A DNA stretch of 64,000 nt from Lytechinus pictus (taxonomy: Eukaryota > Echinodermata > Echinoidea > Temnopleuroida > Toxopneustidae), in NCBI RefSeq assembly GCF_037042905.1, contig NC_087245.1, forward strand, positions 12,214,501 to 12,278,500, in the 5' to 3' direction. Positions within the stretch are counted from its first letter, which is position 1. The number at the start of each line of letters is the position of its first letter. The notes beneath the pieces are model-generated. The model made no database searches. It was not told the origin of the DNA and saw nothing but the letters and a program-made list of their open reading frames with translations. The position numbers and the translations under genes were made by a program. Positions 62,501-64,000 of this stretch are shown here, one piece after another.

Positions 62501-63713
62501 CAGCTGATTGGCTAAGAGCAAATTAGCCAGTGAAAATCAGTGATTACTTGCTTCGTGAAACATGCCTAATGACACACTCCCTAGGACTTGATCTGTGGAT
62601 TACCTGATCATCAGCAAACTTGAGGAGAGCAGCAGTAGGATCACTACCAGGTGATAGGATGAAGATGAGAGGGGCGCAACAATGGCTGTCATTGAAGGCC
62701 TTACCAAGGTCAAACGGTGGGGGTTCAATGAACTTTCTGCCCAGTTTCTGGGTCACAAAGTCCTGGACAGCAGGTACCATCTAGTAGCATGGAAGACCAA
62801 AAAAATTTAATATTATAAGCTAAATACAGTGTATGATAGTTAAGTAATTATGTATTAATTTTTGTTTTAATCCAACATTTTTGTGAGTCTCCTGTTGTGT
62901 GTTGATTGTATCTATAGAGATGCATGCTCTTACTAATCTTGATAAATTTGGAATATTCAAGTGATGGATAAATGTCAACCTATTGACTTAGTTAATATTT
63001 GACACTCACCTTATCTGGTCGTAGACACCTGATGATAATGAGCTTCTGGAAGAGACCTAGACTCTCCTCCCAGTCACTCGGCAGCTTCTCATTTTGTGGT
63101 TCCTATGAAAAGAATGACAAAATTGCAAATTCATCCAGAAACACGAATCAGTGTATGCTATCTGTTTTTCAACCATTCAATACTGACTTAAGTGTTGGCC
63201 TACTTTTAAAAAATCAAATCAATCACATATGCATCAAAATATTGGAGTGAAACCAGCAATAATCAAAGAAAAGATTCTTACATTAACAACATTTTAAATC
63301 ACTGATTGGTAAATATAATCTACTATAGTTAGCCATGGGATCACAAGACAACAGAAAACGACAAGAAAAGCCTTAAGAAAGACCACAGGAACGATAAATA
63401 TTACTTCAAAACAAAATTTCTCAGGTTGGTAGAAAGTAACTTTTCATCAGTTAACTAATCAACTTACACCACTGTCGTAAAGAACCTTCCAGCCTTCCTT
63501 CTGGGCGGGGAATTTCTTGCGGATGCCGCTGAACTTTGGCATATCATCAGCACGGCAGACCTCATCCCAGGAGGTAGAGGGTAACCAGGAAGTTGGGTTA
63601 GAGTGAGGGTTGTCCAGACCTACGCCACCGGTCAATAAGAAACGCCATTCCTCTTCCTTGACCTCACCAGTGTGTTTCAGCAGGTTGGTGTTCAGGATAA
63701 AGGAGAACAACAG
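47324..63713 (-). CDS. axonemal dynein heavy chain, C-terminal part (12 exons, 744 residues)
   Basis: Twelve exons join in phase: 63,713-63,468, 63,102-63,010, 62,780-62,604, 62,182-62,021, 61,484-61,284, 59,535-59,374, 58,528-58,346, 57,834-57,697, 52,245-52,015, 51,599-51,447, 50,978-50,801, 50,213-50,110 and 47,530-47,324 (the 50,978 and 50,213 exons split one codon; counting all gives thirteen segments, twelve introns). They encode AAA6 and the C-terminal domain of a ciliary motor that slides doublet microtubules. Landmarks are [104 protein letters not shown] and the ending [17 protein letters not shown] ... [11 protein letters not shown]. These fit single-headed inner-arm chains of the DNAH3/7/12 group; the exact orthologue is undecided. 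The linker, AAA1-5 and stalk lie beyond 64,000. Confidence 0.97.
47710..49860 (+). mobile_element. 5'-truncated LINE in the last dynein intron, antisense to the gene
   Basis: Begins in the linker before the reverse transcriptase ([20 protein letters not shown]), so the endonuclease part is missing. A one-base shift near 47,854 and a TAA at 48,428 break the frame. After the coding part come an AATAAA near 49,822 and a TTGAA-type tandem tail ending about 49,860. It was inserted into dynein intron sequence on the opposite strand. Clade uncertain; CR1/L2/Jockey-like features. Confidence 0.88.
47861..49696 (+). pseudogene. LINE reverse transcriptase ORF, one internal stop
   Basis: 189 codons, then TAA at 48,428-48,430, then 413 or more codons in the same frame. 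Motifs in order are a FWSELKKYN-like linker, IPIPKGRW with FRAITLSS (RT block 2), [23 protein letters not shown] (first catalytic Asp), [17 protein letters not shown], and [11 protein letters not shown] with the catalytic YADD. A Cys/His-rich CMFHRR-like region follows before the end. Only the single TAA interrupts this span, so loss of function is recent or the element is one of many copies. It is dead also because its 5' half is absent. Confidence 0.9.
49861..50109 (-). other. remaining last dynein intron
   Basis: Short AT-rich intron sequence between the LINE tail and the exon at 50,110. Nothing else is seen. Confidence 0.6.
50110..50213 (-). CDS. dynein heavy chain exon
   Basis: Acceptor CCTTTCAG-like, donor GTG|GTAAGT. 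Encodes the completed Gly, then [20 protein letters not shown] and [14 protein letters not shown], the C-terminal beta-barrel region. Confidence 0.95.
50801..50978 (-). CDS. dynein heavy chain exon
   Basis: Acceptor GTTTATCAG, donor GATG|GTAAGC, phase 1. Encodes [40 protein letters not shown] and [19 protein letters not shown]. Confidence 0.96.
51223..51381. mobile_element. MITE in a dynein intron, AGGGTCCTGTAACACAAAG type
   Basis: Left GGGTCCTGTAACACAAAGCT, followed by TAGTGAT, pairs with ATCGCTAATCTTTTTGTTAC, followed by TGAGCCC, at the right. The centre (GATTGGTTCC ... GATTGGTCAG) carries short repeats. Non-coding. Confidence 0.8.
51447..51599 (-). CDS. dynein heavy chain exon
   Basis: Acceptor TTTCTCTCAG, donor CAG|GTAAGC. 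Encodes [40 protein letters not shown] and LARLKFLQ. Confidence 0.96.
51801..51961. mobile_element. MITE of the TTTCATAAA-terminus family
   Basis: Left GGGGCATTTCATAAATTCTT pairs with TTTTCATGAAATGCTTCCC at the right. TGTCAGACAAATTC and its partner ATCTGACAAGTC pair in part. It lies in the intron between the 52,015 and 51,599 exons. Confidence 0.72.
52015..52245 (-). CDS. dynein heavy chain exon after the variable loop
   Basis: Acceptor GTGATTTCAG, donor AAG|GTATCA. Encodes [20 protein letters not shown], then [20 protein letters not shown] and [20 protein letters not shown]. Confidence 0.96.
55225..55254 (-). CDS. candidate micro-exon (30 nt, [10 protein letters not shown])
   Basis: Acceptor TTTTGCTAAG and donor CAG|GTATGA enclose 30 nt in phase 0. 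A perfect TACTAAC branch-point motif lies about 35 nt upstream. Inclusion would lengthen the variable loop before SRSSGGG by ten residues. Possible alternative exon; unproven. Confidence 0.35.
56147..56164 (-). CDS. candidate micro-exon (18 nt, AEQQSK)
   Basis: Acceptor CTGTCATCAG and donor AAG|GTTGGT enclose 18 nt in phase 0 within the 5.4-kb intron. Inclusion would add six residues after NILLTQ. Splice context is plausible but the evidence is weak without transcripts. Confidence 0.3.
57001..57168. mobile_element. MITE, TTTCATAAAG family, first of an adjacent pair
   Basis: Left GTGGGTGTTTCATAAAGCT and right AGCTTTATGAACCCAC are inverted. Inside, GTAAAGTTACGCACAACTTT pairs with the GCGTAAAGTCTTGCATAACT region. 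Non-coding; overlapping open frames on both strands are artefacts of the palindrome. Confidence 0.85.
57168..57359. mobile_element. MITE, TTTCATAAAG family, second of an adjacent pair
   Basis: Left GGTGGGTGTTTCATAAAGCT and right AGCTTTATGAAACGACCCCC are inverted. AAGAACGACTGGTGATCCTT pairs with AAGGATCACCAGTCGTTCTT. The arms are longer and better matched than in its neighbour. Confidence 0.9.
57387..57614. mobile_element. MITE, GGGGCTGTTTCACAC type
   Basis: Left GGGGTATTTCACACAGAATT, followed by AAG, pairs with CTTAAGTTTGTGTGAAACAG, followed by CCCC, at the right. It lies just before the donor of the 57,697 exon and directly after the pair of TTTCATAAAG elements. Confidence 0.75.
57697..57834 (-). 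CDS. dynein heavy chain exon before the variable loop
   Basis: Acceptor TTGACATCCAG, donor CAG|GTAAGA. Encodes [40 protein letters not shown] and NILLTQ. The next certain exon is 5.4 kb away. Confidence 0.95.
58346..58528 (-). CDS. dynein heavy chain exon
   Basis: Acceptor AACATCTAG, donor GAT|GTAAGT. Encodes [37 protein letters not shown] and [10 protein letters not shown]. Confidence 0.96.
59374..59535 (-). CDS. dynein heavy chain exon
   Basis: Acceptor TATATCATCAG, donor GAG|GTGAGC. Encodes [40 protein letters not shown] and LAMFLNEYE, among the best-conserved dynein signatures. Confidence 0.97.
59536..61283 (-). other. dynein intron
   Basis: AT-rich intron without recognised elements. 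A possible 6-nt exon (CTAG|GCTCAG|GTAAGC, at about 60,386-60,400) has splice-like flanks, but this length is expected by chance. Confidence 0.5.
61284..61484 (-). CDS. dynein heavy chain exon
   Basis: Acceptor CCTTTCTAG, donor GAT|GTAAGA. Encodes [39 protein letters not shown] and [12 protein letters not shown]. Confidence 0.96.
62021..62182 (-). CDS. dynein heavy chain exon: AAA6 core
   Basis: Acceptor CCCTACAG, donor GAG|GTAAGA. Encodes [20 protein letters not shown], then [17 protein letters not shown] and TLEKICE. Confidence 0.96.
62604..62780 (-). CDS. dynein heavy chain exon: AAA6 core
   Basis: Acceptor GCTACTAG, donor CAG|GTAATC. Encodes [20 protein letters not shown] through [20 protein letters not shown] and DDQ. 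Confidence 0.96.
63010..63102 (-). CDS. dynein heavy chain exon
   Basis: 93 nt between TTTCATAG and AAG|GTGAGT. Encodes [20 protein letters not shown] and [11 protein letters not shown]. Too short to appear as a long open frame, but conserved in the family. Confidence 0.95.
63468..63713 (-). CDS. dynein heavy chain exon: AAA6 entry
   Basis: Acceptor TTTGTTTGCAG, donor GGT|GTAAGT. Encodes [13 protein letters not shown], then [20 protein letters not shown] and [15 protein letters not shown], ending YDSG. First exon visible; the preceding one is off the right edge or not recognisable. Confidence 0.95.
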
Positions 63714-64000
63714 CTGCAAACAAAAAAGGGTTTTTCTAAAATAAATATTTGGTTGAATGCATGATGATTACTGCAAGAGGTTTATGCGAGTATTGGCATT
63801 GATAGGATGATCTGGCCTTGTTATTTCCGATTCTTTTTAAATGTTCATATTTCTTAAATATGTATTTTATACTTATCAAAAGTTTTAATCTCTAACCTTT
63901 ACAAGGACATAACATATATTGTATGTTTCATTGTACTATTTCACATGTAAATCATTCTTTGACTATCATGACTTTGAGAGCCCCTTCCAATATTGCTCTA
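63714..64000 (-). other. dynein intron to the window edge
   Basis: No further exon can be recognised between 63,714 and the edge. The upstream part of the dynein gene must lie beyond 64,000. Confidence 0.6.

Noticed and set aside
62430-62575. Possible MITE with GGGCCC and GTGAAACATGCC ends in a dynein intron
   Set aside because: The supposed termini do not pair convincingly beyond short blocks.
1-64000. CRISPR arrays, operons, bacterial or viral genes
   Set aside because: No regularly spaced repeats or prokaryotic gene arrangement; spliced animal genes throughout.

Overview
The window looks like nuclear DNA of a marine deuterostome, most likely an echinoderm and perhaps a sea urchin. It is AT-rich and intron-rich, and it is densely seeded with short inverted-repeat elements, tRNA-type SINEs and decayed LINEs. 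It also carries axonemal dynein and class A GPCR genes of animal type. The species assignment is inference. No bacterial, viral, CRISPR or operon structure was seen.

Layout. Positions 1-11,350 hold no recognisable gene beyond a decayed LINE tail (about 2-460), a minus-strand LINE or SINE 3' end (about 6,965-7,160) and low-complexity tracts. A divergent class A GPCR with a single coding exon lies on + at 11,409-12,452. Its stop codon and last two residues come from a miniature inverted-repeat transposon (MITE, 12,442-12,641). A 1.8-kb palindrome with 905-nt arms and TTAA flanks follows (12,907-14,725). Positions 14,726-22,300 hold several more inverted-repeat elements, one of them nested inside another, and a tRNA-derived SINE.

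A second class A GPCR lies on - at 22,380-28,773. I could reassemble it from four coding exons into a 716-residue receptor with an intact DRY, CWxP and NPxxY core and an intracellular loop 3 of about 400 residues. Positions 28,774-36,740 hold repeats only. The ubiquitin-conjugating enzyme UBE2G2 (ERAD E2) lies on + at 36,741-41,150 in five exons and gives the same 165-residue length as the human protein. Its introns carry three different repeats.

Positions 41,151-47,323 are the tail-to-tail spacer between UBE2G2 and an axonemal dynein heavy chain on -. The last twelve coding exons of that dynein (744 residues, AAA6 to the C terminus) run from 63,713 down to 47,324, and the gene continues beyond the right edge. 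Its last intron contains an antisense, 5'-truncated, broken LINE reverse transcriptase (47,710-49,860). Its 5.4-kb intron contains candidate in-frame micro-exons that would add residues to a variable loop.

The genes have no evident shared pathway: two receptors, one ER-associated E2 and one ciliary motor. The most distinctive content is the inverted-repeat elements, which alter gene ends, nest in one another, and in one case could form a long double-stranded RNA hairpin.
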